Source: Amycolatopsis alba DSM 44262
Lineage (GTDB): Bacteria > Actinomycetota > Actinomycetes > Mycobacteriales > Pseudonocardiaceae
Direction: 5' to 3'
Length of the DNA: 64,000 nt
Assembly (NCBI RefSeq): GCF_000384215.1
Contig: NZ_KB913032.1
Location: 893,021-957,020 of the forward strand
The notes under the pieces are model-generated. The model had not been told where the DNA came from and did no database searches. It saw only the letters and a program-made list of their open reading frames with translations. Shown here one piece after another: positions 50,887 to 60,427 of this stretch (positions are counted from its first letter, which is position 1; the number at the start of each line of letters is the position of its first letter). The position numbers and the translations under genes were made by a program.

Positions 50887-53037
50887 ATGACCAGGCCACT
50901 ACCTTCCGGTGAACAGGAGCGGCCCACCGGAAAGCAGCCTCTGGCGTCGCAGCGGGAACGCGTCAAGGTCGCGCGAAAATGGGCCTATCTCGTCAGCAGC
51001 ACCACTTACCTGCCCTTGTCGCACGACCGGATCGAACGAGAGTTGCTCGGCCTGCTCGATCGGCTGCTCGAGGCGGTGGCCGGGGACCGGCCCGCCATCG
51101 AGAGCGCGGCGGAGGTCGGCGCCGAACTCGTCCGGATGCACTGTGTCGGCAAGACGAGCCTGCAGTGCACGGTGGACGTGCTCGCCGCCGCTTTACTGGC
51201 GCCGTCGGATTCACGCTCCGCCGATCGGTTACCGGAGCGCGTCGCCAGGTTGCTCGGTGCGCTGGCGTCCGGTTACGTGGAAGCGATCCGTTCCGCGACC
51301 GTCGAGCAGCGGGGCACGAGTGACCAGGCGCTGCTCAACGCGGTCCGGGAGTCGCAGCGTGAGTGGCGGGCCAGTGAGGCCCAGCTGGACGAGATCTTCC
51401 TCGGTTCGCCGAGCGGGATCGCGGTCACCGGGCCCGATGGGCGACTCGTCCGCACGAATCCCGCCCTGCACCGGATACTCGACAGGGAGTCGAGCGAGGT
51501 CGCGGGCGGCGTCCTGGTCGAGTTCGTGCACGAGGCGGATCGGCAGCTCCTGCTGGACGGCTACCGCGATCTCCAGGACGGCAAGATCGACCGGCTGCGA
51601 TCGCGACCGCGCTTCGTCACCAAGGACGGCGACCTGTTTCAGGCCACGCTGACCGCTTCGCTCTTGCGCGGTTCGCACGGCTACGTGACGATCGTGTCCG
51701 ACGACGCGGAGCTGACGCTCCTGCAGAATCAGCTGCGGCACCAGTTGTTGCATGACATGCTCACCGGTCTGCCGAACCGGCAGTTCTTCGGCACGCATCT
51801 CGAGCACGTGCTGCACCTGCCGAATCCGGCGACGCTGTACCACGTGGACCTCGGCGGGCTGTCGTTGGTCACCGACGGTCTCGGCAGGAAGGCGGGAGAC
51901 AGCCTGCTGCGGATCGCCGCAGACCGGCTCAGGACCGTGGTGGCGGGCGAGAACGCGATGGTCGCGCGATTCGAGAGCGACAAGTTCGGCATTCTGATCG
52001 AGAATTCGGCGACTACACCGGACGTCGTCACGATGATCGAGCGGATCAACGAGAAGCTGTCCGAGCCGGCCTACATCGACGGGAAGGGCCTGGCGGTGAC
52101 GGCGAGTTTCGGCGTGGTCGAAGACCTTTCCCGCAACGTCGAACCAGCCGAGTTGTTGCGTTCGGCGGATCTGGCGATGCGGCGAGCCAAGAGCAAGGGA
52201 CCCGGCCGGTGGGAACGGTACGACCCGGTATGGGACGGCCAAGCCAGGGAAGCCATCGGCCTGGTGGCCGCCATGCCCGGCGCCTGGGAGAACGGCGAGC
52301 TGGGCATCGGCTACGAGCCGCTGGTACGTCTGGCCGACGGCGAGACAGCCGGGGCCGAGGCACGGCTGCGATGGGAACATCCGGACCTGGGACTACTGCC
52401 GAGGGAACGGTACCTGGAACTCGCCGAGCGCACCGCGCTGATCGGCGCGCTCGGCGCGTGGCTGGTCGAGCGCGGCTGGGCGGACAAGGCCGCGGGCGAC
52501 GGCGCGGACATGCCGCTGCTGGTACCACTGACACCGAACCAGCTGGCCGATCCTCGGCTGGCCAGGACGATCCAGGGAATTCTCGACAGCGCCGCGCCGA
52601 TCACAGACCGGTTGTGGCTCGGCCTGCCTGCCGGGGCACTGCTCGTGGCCGGGCACGAGATCGTCGACCATGTGCGTGTACTCGCCGACCTGGGGATCGG
52701 TGTGGTACTGCTCGACTTCGGCGTGACGCCAGGCGAGCTGGCGTTGCTTGAGGACCTCCCGGTACACGCCGTACGCCTCGACTCTCGTCTCGTGTGGCAT
52801 GCCATCGATGAGGACTCGATCGCCCTCGCCGGGGCGAGGACCATGATCGCGCTGGTTCGTCAGGCCGGGATCACCGTGCTCGCCGGTGATCTCGAAACCG
52901 GCGAGCAGGCACGGTGGTGGCGGCGAGCGGGGGTCGAGCTGGGCATGGGCCCGCTGTTCACCGGCGACGAGGGACCGGTGACCGACATCGGATCCCTCAT
53001 CGGCGGTGGACGGGCCGGTCCGATTCAAGGCCGGTGA
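50887..53037 (+). CDS. PAS-GGDEF-EAL protein with degenerate catalytic motifs
   Basis: A 716-residue cytoplasmic signalling protein. A helical N-terminal domain (1-160) is followed by PAS (about 165-285), GGDEF (about 290-440) and EAL (about 450-710) domains. The GGDEF motif reads ESDKF (363-367) and the EAL motif reads EAR (491-493), so both synthesis and hydrolysis of cyclic di-GMP are probably lost. Such proteins can act as sensors or adaptors that bind nucleotide without catalysis. Not in an obvious operon. Confidence 0.85.
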   Translation: MTRPLPSGEQERPTGKQPLASQRERVKVARKWAYLVSSTTYLPLSHDRIERELLGLLDRLLEAVAGDRPAIESAAEVGAELVRMHCVGKTSLQCTVDVLAAALLAPSDSRSADRLPERVARLLGALASGYVEAIRSATVEQRGTSDQALLNAVRESQREWRASEAQLDEIFLGSPSGIAVTGPDGRLVRTNPALHRILDRESSEVAGGVLVEFVHEADRQLLLDGYRDLQDGKIDRLRSRPRFVTKDGDLFQATLTASLLRGSHGYVTIVSDDAELTLLQNQLRHQLLHDMLTGLPNRQFFGTHLEHVLHLPNPATLYHVDLGGLSLVTDGLGRKAGDSLLRIAADRLRTVVAGENAMVARFESDKFGILIENSATTPDVVTMIERINEKLSEPAYIDGKGLAVTASFGVVEDLSRNVEPAELLRSADLAMRRAKSKGPGRWERYDPVWDGQAREAIGLVAAMPGAWENGELGIGYEPLVRLADGETAGAEARLRWEHPDLGLLPRERYLELAERTALIGALGAWLVERGWADKAAGDGADMPLLVPLTPNQLADPRLARTIQGILDSAAPITDRLWLGLPAGALLVAGHEIVDHVRVLADLGIGVVLLDFGVTPGELALLEDLPVHAVRLDSRLVWHAIDEDSIALAGARTMIALVRQAGITVLAGDLETGEQARWWRRAGVELGMGPLFTGDEGPVTDIGSLIGGGRAGPIQGR

Positions 53038-53068
53038 GCCTCAGTGTCCTGAGTGGACAGTCGCCGCT

Positions 53069-53890
53069 TCAGGGTTTGTATGCCATCCCGGCGTAGAGGA
53101 CCTGGTTCAGTTTCGGGTCTTCGGCGATGTCACCGGGCCCGGCGGGGTGCCAGGTGCCGCACCCGACCAAGCCGGGTTCGAGCAGTTCGAGGTCGCCGAA
53201 CATGGTGAGCACCTCCTCATAGGGGCGTGACGTGACCGGGTCGCCACCCCTTGTCGCGACCCTGAGCGCTTCCCGAACCTGGTAGGGCTGGTAGTCCTCG
53301 GTGATGTGGGTGATCGCCAGATAGCTTTCGGAAGCCATCGCGTCGACGTAACGGCGCACGAGGCCGCGCGGGTCGGATTCGTCCGGGATCCAGTGCAGCA
53401 GGCACAGGAACAGCAGGCCGATCGGCTCGTCGAGATTCAACTGCCGACGCAGCTGAGGATCGCCGAGGATGCCTGAAGGGTCACGGGCGTCTGCCTTGAG
53501 CGCGGTGGCGCGGTCGTTGCCGGCGAGAATCAGTCGGCTGTGCGCGACCGCGACGGGATCGTGGTCCACATACACCACCCGGCATTCCGGGTCGGCGTCC
53601 TGCGCGATTTCGTGCACGTTGCCGACGGTCGGTACGCCCGAACCGATATCGAGGAACTGGCGGACGCCTCGGTCGATCATGAACCGGACAGCCCGTCGGA
53701 GGAAGGCGCGGTTGAGCCTCGCCACCCCCCGCGCGTGGGGCACGGCTTGCTCGGCCAGCGCGGCGGCTTCGCGGTCGACGGCGAAGTTGTGACCGCCACC
53801 CAGCATGTAGTCGTACATCCGGGCGGCACTGGGCACCGTGTCGTCGGTGCCCGGTGGGACCCAGTCCGGCAGTCGCGTCAGTGTCAACAC
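53069..53890 (-). CDS. SAM-dependent methyltransferase (DUF574 type)
   Basis: A 273-residue relative of the protein at 7684-8514. Shared motifs are RMYDYMLGGGHNFAVDREA, RFMIDRGVRQFLDIGSGVPT and CRVVYVDHDPVAVAHSR. Substrate unknown. Start is GTG 53890. It converges on the PAS-GGDEF-EAL gene and is divergent from the P450. Confidence 0.88.
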   Translation of the reverse strand: MLTLTRLPDWVPPGTDDTVPSAARMYDYMLGGGHNFAVDREAAALAEQAVPHARGVARLNRAFLRRAVRFMIDRGVRQFLDIGSGVPTVGNVHEIAQDADPECRVVYVDHDPVAVAHSRLILAGNDRATALKADARDPSGILGDPQLRRQLNLDEPIGLLFLCLLHWIPDESDPRGLVRRYVDAMASESYLAITHITEDYQPYQVREALRVATRGGDPVTSRPYEEVLTMFGDLELLEPGLVGCGTWHPAGPGDIAEDPKLNQVLYAGMAYKP

Positions 53891-54046
53891 CCCTATCCCA
53901 TCGCTTTTCCTTGGGAGCCACCGAGTCTACTCAGCCCGGCATGGTGATCGGGTCGCGGCCGCATAGTCACCCGATCGAGCGCTGTGGGCTGCCGCCGAAT
54001 GGCGCTAACGTGTTCTGTCCCCTTCCGCAACGGCGATGGAGTCCGG

Positions 54047-55372
54047 ATGCCTGCACCGGTTGCGCCCGGTCGATGGCCGCTGATCGGACACACTCCGGCG
54101 ATGCTGCGGCGTCGCTTCGGATTCACGTCGTCGTTGTACGCGCACGGAGACGTGGTGCGGATCTACCTCGGCCCGATGGAAACTTGTTTCCTTACCAGCC
54201 CGGAATTGACGCACCAGGTACTGGTCACCGACGGCAGCAATTTCCGCAAGGGCGCGATGTTCGAGAAGTTCCGCCCGTTCGTCGGCAACGGCCTCGCCCT
54301 TTCCGAGGGTGTTCTTCACCTACGGCAGCGCCGGTTGATGCAACCCGCTTTCCACCACACCACCATCGCGGGATACGCCGGGATCATGACAAGAGCGGCC
54401 GCCGACCTGATCAGACCGTGGAAGCCGGGCGAGGTGCGCGAGGTGGACCACGACATGCAGGCACTCGCGGTCGCCATCGTCGGCGAGGCGCTGTTCTCCG
54501 CCGAACTGGGCAAGGCCGCGATCGAGGAGGCCCGCCGGTCGATCCCGGTCATCCTCAAGTACGGCATGATCCGCGTGCTCTCGCCACCGTTGCTGGAGAA
54601 GCTCCCCATTCCGGCCAACCGGCGGTTCGACGCGGCCGTCGACCGCATGCGCACGATCGTCGAAGAGCTCATCGACGACTGGCGTACCGAGCAGGCCGAT
54701 CGGAGTGACCTGCTGTCCATGCTGCTACTGGTCAGGGACGCCGACACCGGTGAGGGGATGACCGACGAGCAGGTGCGCGACGAGGTCATCACCCTGCTCA
54801 CCGCGGGGATCGAGACCAGCGCGCTCGCGCTGTCCTGGCTGTTCCACGAAATCGCCCGGCACCCCGAGGTCGAGCAGAAGCTCCACGACGAGATCGACGA
54901 GGTGCTCGGCGGCCGGGAGGCCACCGCCGAGGACGTGCCACGGCTGGTCTACATGCGACAGGTCCTCAACGAGGTCCTGCGGATGTATCCACTGTGGATC
55001 CTCATGCGCCGGGTCACCGCGGAGGTCGATCTCGGCGGTGTGCGCCTGTCACCGGGCACCGAGGTGATCATCAGCCCGCACGCCATGCATTTCGATCCGC
55101 GGTTCCACGACCACCCCGATCGTTTCGACCCGGACCGCTGGGCGGGCAAGCGGGCCAAGGAGCTGCCCCGCGGGGCCTACATCCCGTTCGGAGCGGGTGC
55201 CCATCAGTGCATCGGGAATTCCTTCGCCATGACCGAGATCGCGATTGTCGTGGCCACGATCGCCGCGCGATGGCGGCTGGTTCCCGTCCCTGGCAAGCCG
55301 GTCCGGGTGAAGCACACGACCACCGCGTACCCGAGCCGGCTGCCGATGACGGTCGTCCCGCGCTTCCGATAA
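54047..55372 (+). CDS. Cytochrome P450
   Basis: A 441-residue monooxygenase. The I-helix oxygen-binding motif is AGIETSA, the K-helix motif is EVLR, and the haem loop FGAGAHQCIG carries the proximal ligand C388. There is no membrane anchor, as usual for bacterial P450s. No ferredoxin or reductase gene is adjacent, so redox partners come from elsewhere. ATG 54047 has GGAG six bases upstream; an earlier ATG (53999) gives an unlikely N-terminus. The secreted hydrolase follows 37 bases later. Substrate unknown. Confidence 0.92.
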   Translation: MPAPVAPGRWPLIGHTPAMLRRRFGFTSSLYAHGDVVRIYLGPMETCFLTSPELTHQVLVTDGSNFRKGAMFEKFRPFVGNGLALSEGVLHLRQRRLMQPAFHHTTIAGYAGIMTRAAADLIRPWKPGEVREVDHDMQALAVAIVGEALFSAELGKAAIEEARRSIPVILKYGMIRVLSPPLLEKLPIPANRRFDAAVDRMRTIVEELIDDWRTEQADRSDLLSMLLLVRDADTGEGMTDEQVRDEVITLLTAGIETSALALSWLFHEIARHPEVEQKLHDEIDEVLGGREATAEDVPRLVYMRQVLNEVLRMYPLWILMRRVTAEVDLGGVRLSPGTEVIISPHAMHFDPRFHDHPDRFDPDRWAGKRAKELPRGAYIPFGAGAHQCIGNSFAMTEIAIVVATIAARWRLVPVPGKPVRVKHTTTAYPSRLPMTVVPRFR

Positions 55373-55409
55373 TCGTCGAAACACCCTGTCTCAGTGGAGG
55401 TTTGTTTTC

Positions 55410-56459
55410 ATGCATTGGCGTCATGGCGGAGTGAAGCGTCGTGTCGGCGCGGTGACGCTCGCCATTTTGCTGGCCGGGTCACTGCTGACGACCGCGCAGG
55501 CTCAGGCCGATACGGCGTCCTGCCAGGACGTGACCATCCCGGTGCGACTGACCGGGCTGCTTCCCCAGATCGTGCACGGCAGATTGTGCGAACCGTCGCA
55601 CGGCGCGCGAACCGTTCAGGTGCTGGTCCCAGGCGCCACCTACAACAGCGTCTACTGGGATCCCGCACTCAACCCGGAAACCCAGTCGTTCCGGCTCGCG
55701 ATGAACAAGGCCGGCTACGCCACCCTTGCCCTGGACCGGCTCGGCACCGGTGCCGGCTCCAAGCCGCCCAGCGCGCTGCTGACCGCGTTCACCGAGGCCG
55801 ACGTGGTACACCAGGTGATCCAGGCGGTTCGGCACGGCGACCTCGGCTCGCAGTTCGACAAGGTGATTCTCGGCGGACACTCGCTCGGCTCCGCCATCAC
55901 CGTGCTTGAAGCAGGCACCTACCACGACGTGGACGGCGTGCTGATCACCGGACTGGCACACCACATCAATCCGCCTGGCGCGCTGATCGTCCTCGGCTCG
56001 TTCATCCCCGTCGCGCTCGACCCGGTGATGTCGCAGCTGGGGCTCGACCCCACCTACCTGACCACCCAGCCAGGCGCTCGCTACGCGGCATTCCACGCAC
56101 CCGGACCCGACATCCCCGAAATGACCGCCTACGACGAAGCCACCAAGGACGTCGTCGCGCCCGGCGAACTGCTCGACGCCGCCGCCCTCACCACGGTGCT
56201 CCCCTACACCTGGCAGATCACGGTGCCGGTGCTGGTCGTGCTCGGCGGCGGGGACGGCGGCCTCTGTGGCCCGCTCGCGACCGACTGCACCTCCTCGGCC
56301 GGCCTGCTCCAGTCCGAGGCGCCGTACTATTCAGCGGCGGCACAACTGCGGACCTACGTACTGCCCGGCTACGGCCATTCGATCAACTACGCACCCAACG
56401 CACCCGACTACCACCAAGCCGTTACACAATGGGCCGACACCATGGGACTTTCTCGGTAA
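55410..56459 (+). CDS. Secreted alpha/beta hydrolase
   Basis: A 349-residue exported enzyme. The signal peptide (VTLAILLAGSLLTTAQAQA) precedes an alpha/beta hydrolase core with the nucleophile S158 in GGHSLGSA and a likely histidine in PGYGHSINYAPN. Cysteine pairs near C38/C60 and C-rich DGGLCGPLATDC suggest disulfides. It may be an esterase or lipase. GGAGG lies ten bases before the ATG. It is likely co-transcribed with the P450. Confidence 0.82.
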   Translation: MHWRHGGVKRRVGAVTLAILLAGSLLTTAQAQADTASCQDVTIPVRLTGLLPQIVHGRLCEPSHGARTVQVLVPGATYNSVYWDPALNPETQSFRLAMNKAGYATLALDRLGTGAGSKPPSALLTAFTEADVVHQVIQAVRHGDLGSQFDKVILGGHSLGSAITVLEAGTYHDVDGVLITGLAHHINPPGALIVLGSFIPVALDPVMSQLGLDPTYLTTQPGARYAAFHAPGPDIPEMTAYDEATKDVVAPGELLDAAALTTVLPYTWQITVPVLVVLGGGDGGLCGPLATDCTSSAGLLQSEAPYYSAAAQLRTYVLPGYGHSINYAPNAPDYHQAVTQWADTMGLSR

Positions 56460-56503
56460 CAGCGTGCTCGGCCCGGTATTCTTGGTGGCCGCGGGGTCGG
56501 GTG

Positions 56504-57595
56504 TCAGGCGGCGGGGGTGAGCAGGACGCCGAAGGTGCGTCCACCGAATCCTTTCCGCGCGGTGCCCACGATCGTGCCGTTGTTGTTGATCGCGGTGGCG
56601 TTGATGATGTGGAAGCCGGTGCCGGGCGGGATGAGGGTGTTCAGGTCGGTCGCGACACCGTCGCGGTAGACATAGGCGCCGCCGTTGGGCAGTGCGCCGA
56701 CGATGACGCCGCTGTCGTTGATCCCGTTGGCGGTGGAGTTGGAGATCGGGCCGGTGCCCGCGATGTTCAGGTCGAGCACTTTCCCGCCGGAGAATTCGAC
56801 AGCGCGCTGGGAGATGCCCTCGCCGCTGGGAGTGTTGTTGGAGACGCCCACGGCGACCCCGGCGGAGTTGACGGCGAGGGCTTCGGCGAAGTTGCCGCCG
56901 GGCAACACACCGAGGTCGCGGACCCGACCGTTCTGCCACGCGGCCGCCGACGCCGCCGACGCCGAGACCGCGGACCCGCCCACCACCAAGCCGGTGTTGT
57001 TGACCGCGCGGGCACGGGCCTGCGCCCCGCCCGGCAGGAACGGCAGCCTGGTGATCTCGCGTCCGTTCACCGTCCAGGCGGTGACCTTGCTCGCCGGGTC
57101 CACGGTCCGCCCGGCGATCAGGCCGTTGTCGTTGATCCCGGTGGCTTCCACGTCGAAGAACGGCTGGGCCGGATCCACTTCGAGGTCGACGCCGGTGGCG
57201 CCGGCGGTGGGCCAGCGGGCGGCGCGGAGGATGTTCGGGCTGCCGGACGGGAAGATGTCCCCGACCACCTCGCCCTTGTCGTTGATCGCGTGAGCGTCGG
57301 TGAACTGGTGCGCGTTGCCAGGGTCGGCCGCTGTGGACAGGAATATCGGCGTGGTCGTGCCCGCCTTGATGACGAATCCTGACTGTGACCCGCTCATGCC
57401 GATCCCGATGGCGTCGCCGTTGTTGTTGATTCCCGTGTACCGCTGCACCGCGTCCGGGGCGACGGTCAGTGTGTAGTGCGGCGTGGCCGCTACCGCCGTG
57501 GCCACGCCGCCCCCGATCACCGATATCGCCACCGCACCGGCGAGCCCGACGAGTCGGGCGATCCGGGACCGGGACCCCCACGTTCTTCCTGACAT
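56504..57595 (-). CDS. Exported HAF-repeat protein
   Basis: A 363-residue secreted protein. The signal peptide is followed by repeated units of about 45 residues with the core INxxGxxxG (GINNNGDAIGIG, AINDKGEVVGD, GINDNGLIAGR, AVNSAGVAVGV). These HAF-type repeats build a beta-propeller-like extracellular domain of unknown function. ATG 57595 has AAGGAG seven bases upstream. It is paralogous to the divergent gene at 57885. Confidence 0.85.
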   Translation of the reverse strand: MSGRTWGSRSRIARLVGLAGAVAISVIGGGVATAVAATPHYTLTVAPDAVQRYTGINNNGDAIGIGMSGSQSGFVIKAGTTTPIFLSTAADPGNAHQFTDAHAINDKGEVVGDIFPSGSPNILRAARWPTAGATGVDLEVDPAQPFFDVEATGINDNGLIAGRTVDPASKVTAWTVNGREITRLPFLPGGAQARARAVNNTGLVVGGSAVSASAASAAAWQNGRVRDLGVLPGGNFAEALAVNSAGVAVGVSNNTPSGEGISQRAVEFSGGKVLDLNIAGTGPISNSTANGINDSGVIVGALPNGGAYVYRDGVATDLNTLIPPGTGFHIINATAINNNGTIVGTARKGFGGRTFGVLLTPAA

Positions 57596-57884
57596 GTGGC
57601 TGCTCCTTCTCGCTGCGCCGACCTCGTGAGCCGGCCTCCTCAAGGGATGGTGTCCGCGCCGCAGCCGAAACGCTTCTGCGACGGCGATCATGGCCATCGC
57701 TCTGCGCATCGACCATCCTGTCTGGATGCTTACTTGTGTTGATACGCAAGCGGGTTACACCTCCCGGAGAACTTTGCCGCCGGCATCGACAAAGGCGCAC
57801 TGCCCATCTCGCCGAACAATGGCGCGTAACCCCGGCACGTATTACCTGATGAAGCCTTGACATCCTTATCGAGGGAGGATTTCC

Positions 57885-59012
57885 ATGCGTTTACCTTTCC
57901 GGATAGCCGTATTGGCCGCGGGCGCGGTGACCATGGGTGTCGGCATGGCCGCGCCCAGCGCAGCCGCCGCGCCCGCTCCGCAGTACCGACTCGTGCTCGG
58001 CTCAGCGAAAACTTTGGAATACCGCGGGATCAACGCACGCGGCGACATCATCGGTGTCGGTCTCGACCCGGCGCGCTTCGGGCGGGAGGAGGGCTTCGTC
58101 ATCAAGGCCGGTACGACGACACCCCTTTTCCTGGCCAACCCCGGCACGAACAACCAGAACTCCGTGCCGCGGTCCATCAATGACCAGGGCGTGGCGGTGG
58201 GAAACTACCTGAAAAACGTCGTGGTCCCCGGTGGGGCAGTGGAGATCACCCGCCCGGCGATCTGGCCAGGGCCCGGCAGCGCCGGATCAGACCTCGGCGT
58301 GAATCCCACCGGGTCGGCGGACGCGTTCGGCGTCAACGATCAACAGCAGATCGTGGGCTGGCAGGGCGGCGGCCACACCTCGATCACACCGTGGCAGCGC
58401 ACCGGCACCACGGTGACCGACCTGCCGCCGCTCGGTGGCTCCAAGGACACCGAGGCGCTCGGCGAGAACAGCAACGGAGTGGTCGTCGGCGACGCCGCGG
58501 TCCCCGGCGGCACCCTGCCCGGCGGCGACCAAGTGGCCCTGGAGTGGGCCAACGGAAAGCTCACCACGCTCGGCCAGCTCAACGGTGGAGCCTGGAGCGA
58601 GGCGCTGGCCATCAACACCGCCGGCCAGGCGGTGGGTTCGGCGTCGCCCGCCGGCAGCTCACTCCTCGACTCCCACGCGGTGATGTTCAGCGGCGGCAAG
58701 GCGATCGACCTGAACGTGCCGCGTGGCGTCAACCAGGGCACCGCGCACGCCACCGCGATCAACACCGCGGGCGTGATCGTCGGCGACGACGCCGTATTCC
58801 CCGACGTGTCGGGCATCAGCAACGGTTTCGTGTACCGCAACGGCCACGCGACCGACCTCAACTCGCTGATCAAGCCGACCCCGAACGTGCGGGTGGGGGG
58901 CGCCACCGGCATCAACGACGCCGGAGTCATCGTCGGCACCGCCGTGCTCACCGCGCCGGACGGAATGGTGTCGTCCGTCGGCTACGAATTGCTGCCCATC
59001 CCGACCACCTAG
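57885..59012 (+). CDS. Exported HAF-repeat protein (paralogue)
   Basis: A 375-residue secreted protein of the same type as its divergent neighbour: signal peptide, then YRGINARGDIIGVG, SINDQGVAVGN, GVNDQQQIVGW, AINTAGQAVGS, GINDAGVIVGT. The shared phrase GFVIKAGTTTP in both proteins shows direct paralogy. A GAGGGAGGA site precedes the ATG. The 289-base gap between the two genes carries both promoters. Confidence 0.85.
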   Translation: MRLPFRIAVLAAGAVTMGVGMAAPSAAAAPAPQYRLVLGSAKTLEYRGINARGDIIGVGLDPARFGREEGFVIKAGTTTPLFLANPGTNNQNSVPRSINDQGVAVGNYLKNVVVPGGAVEITRPAIWPGPGSAGSDLGVNPTGSADAFGVNDQQQIVGWQGGGHTSITPWQRTGTTVTDLPPLGGSKDTEALGENSNGVVVGDAAVPGGTLPGGDQVALEWANGKLTTLGQLNGGAWSEALAINTAGQAVGSASPAGSSLLDSHAVMFSGGKAIDLNVPRGVNQGTAHATAINTAGVIVGDDAVFPDVSGISNGFVYRNGHATDLNSLIKPTPNVRVGGATGINDAGVIVGTAVLTAPDGMVSSVGYELLPIPTT

Positions 59013-59329
59013 ATCAACTCGGTCGCTGAGGTCTGCGCATCGGCGGCGTGGCGTAATGGTGCCCGCTCCCCTTTGGCGGACTCGTTGTCCGACCAGACAC
59101 TTCGGGGCTCCGGGAGCTGACGAAGAGGTGTTCGACGGCTGATGCTTCCGACCACAGGAGCATCAGCCGGCGAACGCGTCGCGGGCACTGCCGGCAGCTC
59201 GGTAACGACCGGCGTATCGCACCGTCGGCAGCCGACCCCCTCGTGTGCACACCGGATGCTGGAGTTCGTCCGGCTGGAAATCCCGGACAACGCGCCGCAT
59301 GGCGGGGTCCGCGGGCTAGGTTGGGGATC
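59013..59329. other. Intergenic region, 317 bases
   Basis: No gene is seen. It holds a perfect 9-bp hairpin (arms 59138-59146 and 59159-59167, GCTGATGCT/AGCATCAGC) that could terminate the HAF gene, and the promoter of the oxidoreductase. Confidence 0.5.
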
Positions 59330-60319
59330 ATGCGCTTCGGACTCTTCGTCCCGCAGGGCTGGCGGCTGGACCTGACCGGCATCGACCCTGTGGACCATTG
59401 GAAGACCATGCTCGGCATCGCGAAACACGCGGAAGCCGGGCCCTTCGAATCGATCTGGGTCTACGACCACTTCCATACGGTGCCGGAGCCGACCGAGGAG
59501 GCCACCCACGAGGCGTGGTCACTGATGTCGGCCTTCGCCGCGGCCACCGAGACCATCCGGCTCGGGCAGATGTGCACCTGCATGGGCTACCGCAACCCGG
59601 CGTACCTGGCGAAGGTCGCCGCGACCGCCGACATCATCTCCGGCGGGCGCGTCGAGATGGGTATCGGCGCCGGCTGGTACGAGCACGAGTGGCGGGCTTA
59701 CGGCTACGGCTTCCCTAGTGCCGGCGAGCGGCTCGCCCAGCTCGACGAAGGCGTCCGGATCATGCGGGACCTGTGGACCACCGGAAGGTCCACACTGGAT
59801 GGCGAGCACTACCGCACCGACGGCGCGATCCTGCGCCCGCTACCGCTGCAGGACGGCGGTATCCCCCTGTGGATCGCCGGTGGCGGCGAGAAGAAGACCC
59901 TGCGGATCGCCGCGCGATTCGCGAAGTACACCAACTTCGCCGCCGACATCGAGACCTTCACCCGGAAGTCGGAGATCCTGGCCGGGCACTGCAAGGACGT
60001 CGGCACGGACTTCGGCGCGATCGTGCGCTCGGCCAACCACAACGGCGTCATCGCCGAGACCGAGAAGGAGGTCCAGGACAAGCTGGCCTGGCTCAAGGAC
60101 CACTACGCGAGGCACGCGTCCCCGGAGGCGGCCGAGCGCGCGTACTCGATCTTCACCGCCGGGGTGGGCATCGGCACCCCTGAGCAGGTCGCCGAGCGAC
60201 TGGCCAAGCTGGAAAAGCTCGGCATGACCTACGCGATCTTCAACTTCCCCGAAGCCGCGTACGACCGCTCCAGCATCGACCTCTTCGCAAAGCATGTCGT
60301 CCCTGCGATGAACACCTAG
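59330..60319 (+). CDS. LLM-class F420-dependent oxidoreductase
   Basis: A 329-residue luciferase-like TIM-barrel protein. Family features: MRFGLFVPQGW, FESIWVYDHFH, TETIRLGQMCTCMGYRNPA, ADIISGGRVEMGIGAGW and the end IFNFPEAA. Such enzymes use coenzyme F420 (or FMN) to move hydride to small molecules; the substrate is unknown. ATG 59330 is chosen because it begins the conserved barrel; an open frame runs to 59243. Confidence 0.88.
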   Translation: MRFGLFVPQGWRLDLTGIDPVDHWKTMLGIAKHAEAGPFESIWVYDHFHTVPEPTEEATHEAWSLMSAFAAATETIRLGQMCTCMGYRNPAYLAKVAATADIISGGRVEMGIGAGWYEHEWRAYGYGFPSAGERLAQLDEGVRIMRDLWTTGRSTLDGEHYRTDGAILRPLPLQDGGIPLWIAGGGEKKTLRIAARFAKYTNFAADIETFTRKSEILAGHCKDVGTDFGAIVRSANHNGVIAETEKEVQDKLAWLKDHYARHASPEAAERAYSIFTAGVGIGTPEQVAERLAKLEKLGMTYAIFNFPEAAYDRSSIDLFAKHVVPAMNT

Positions 60320-60427
60320 CCGTGTCCGGTGAGTCTGCCCGATGGACTGGTCGTCGTGGCGACGAGAGGGATCTCGCCGAAACGCGACTCGGCGCACCGC
60401 ACGGTCGTCGGCATGAGCGTGCCTTGG

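Noticed and set aside
50465..50890. A full gene of 141 codons before the PAS-GGDEF-EAL gene
   Set aside because: Only about 40 codons in the middle look coding; there is no well-placed ribosome site and the end overlaps the next start.
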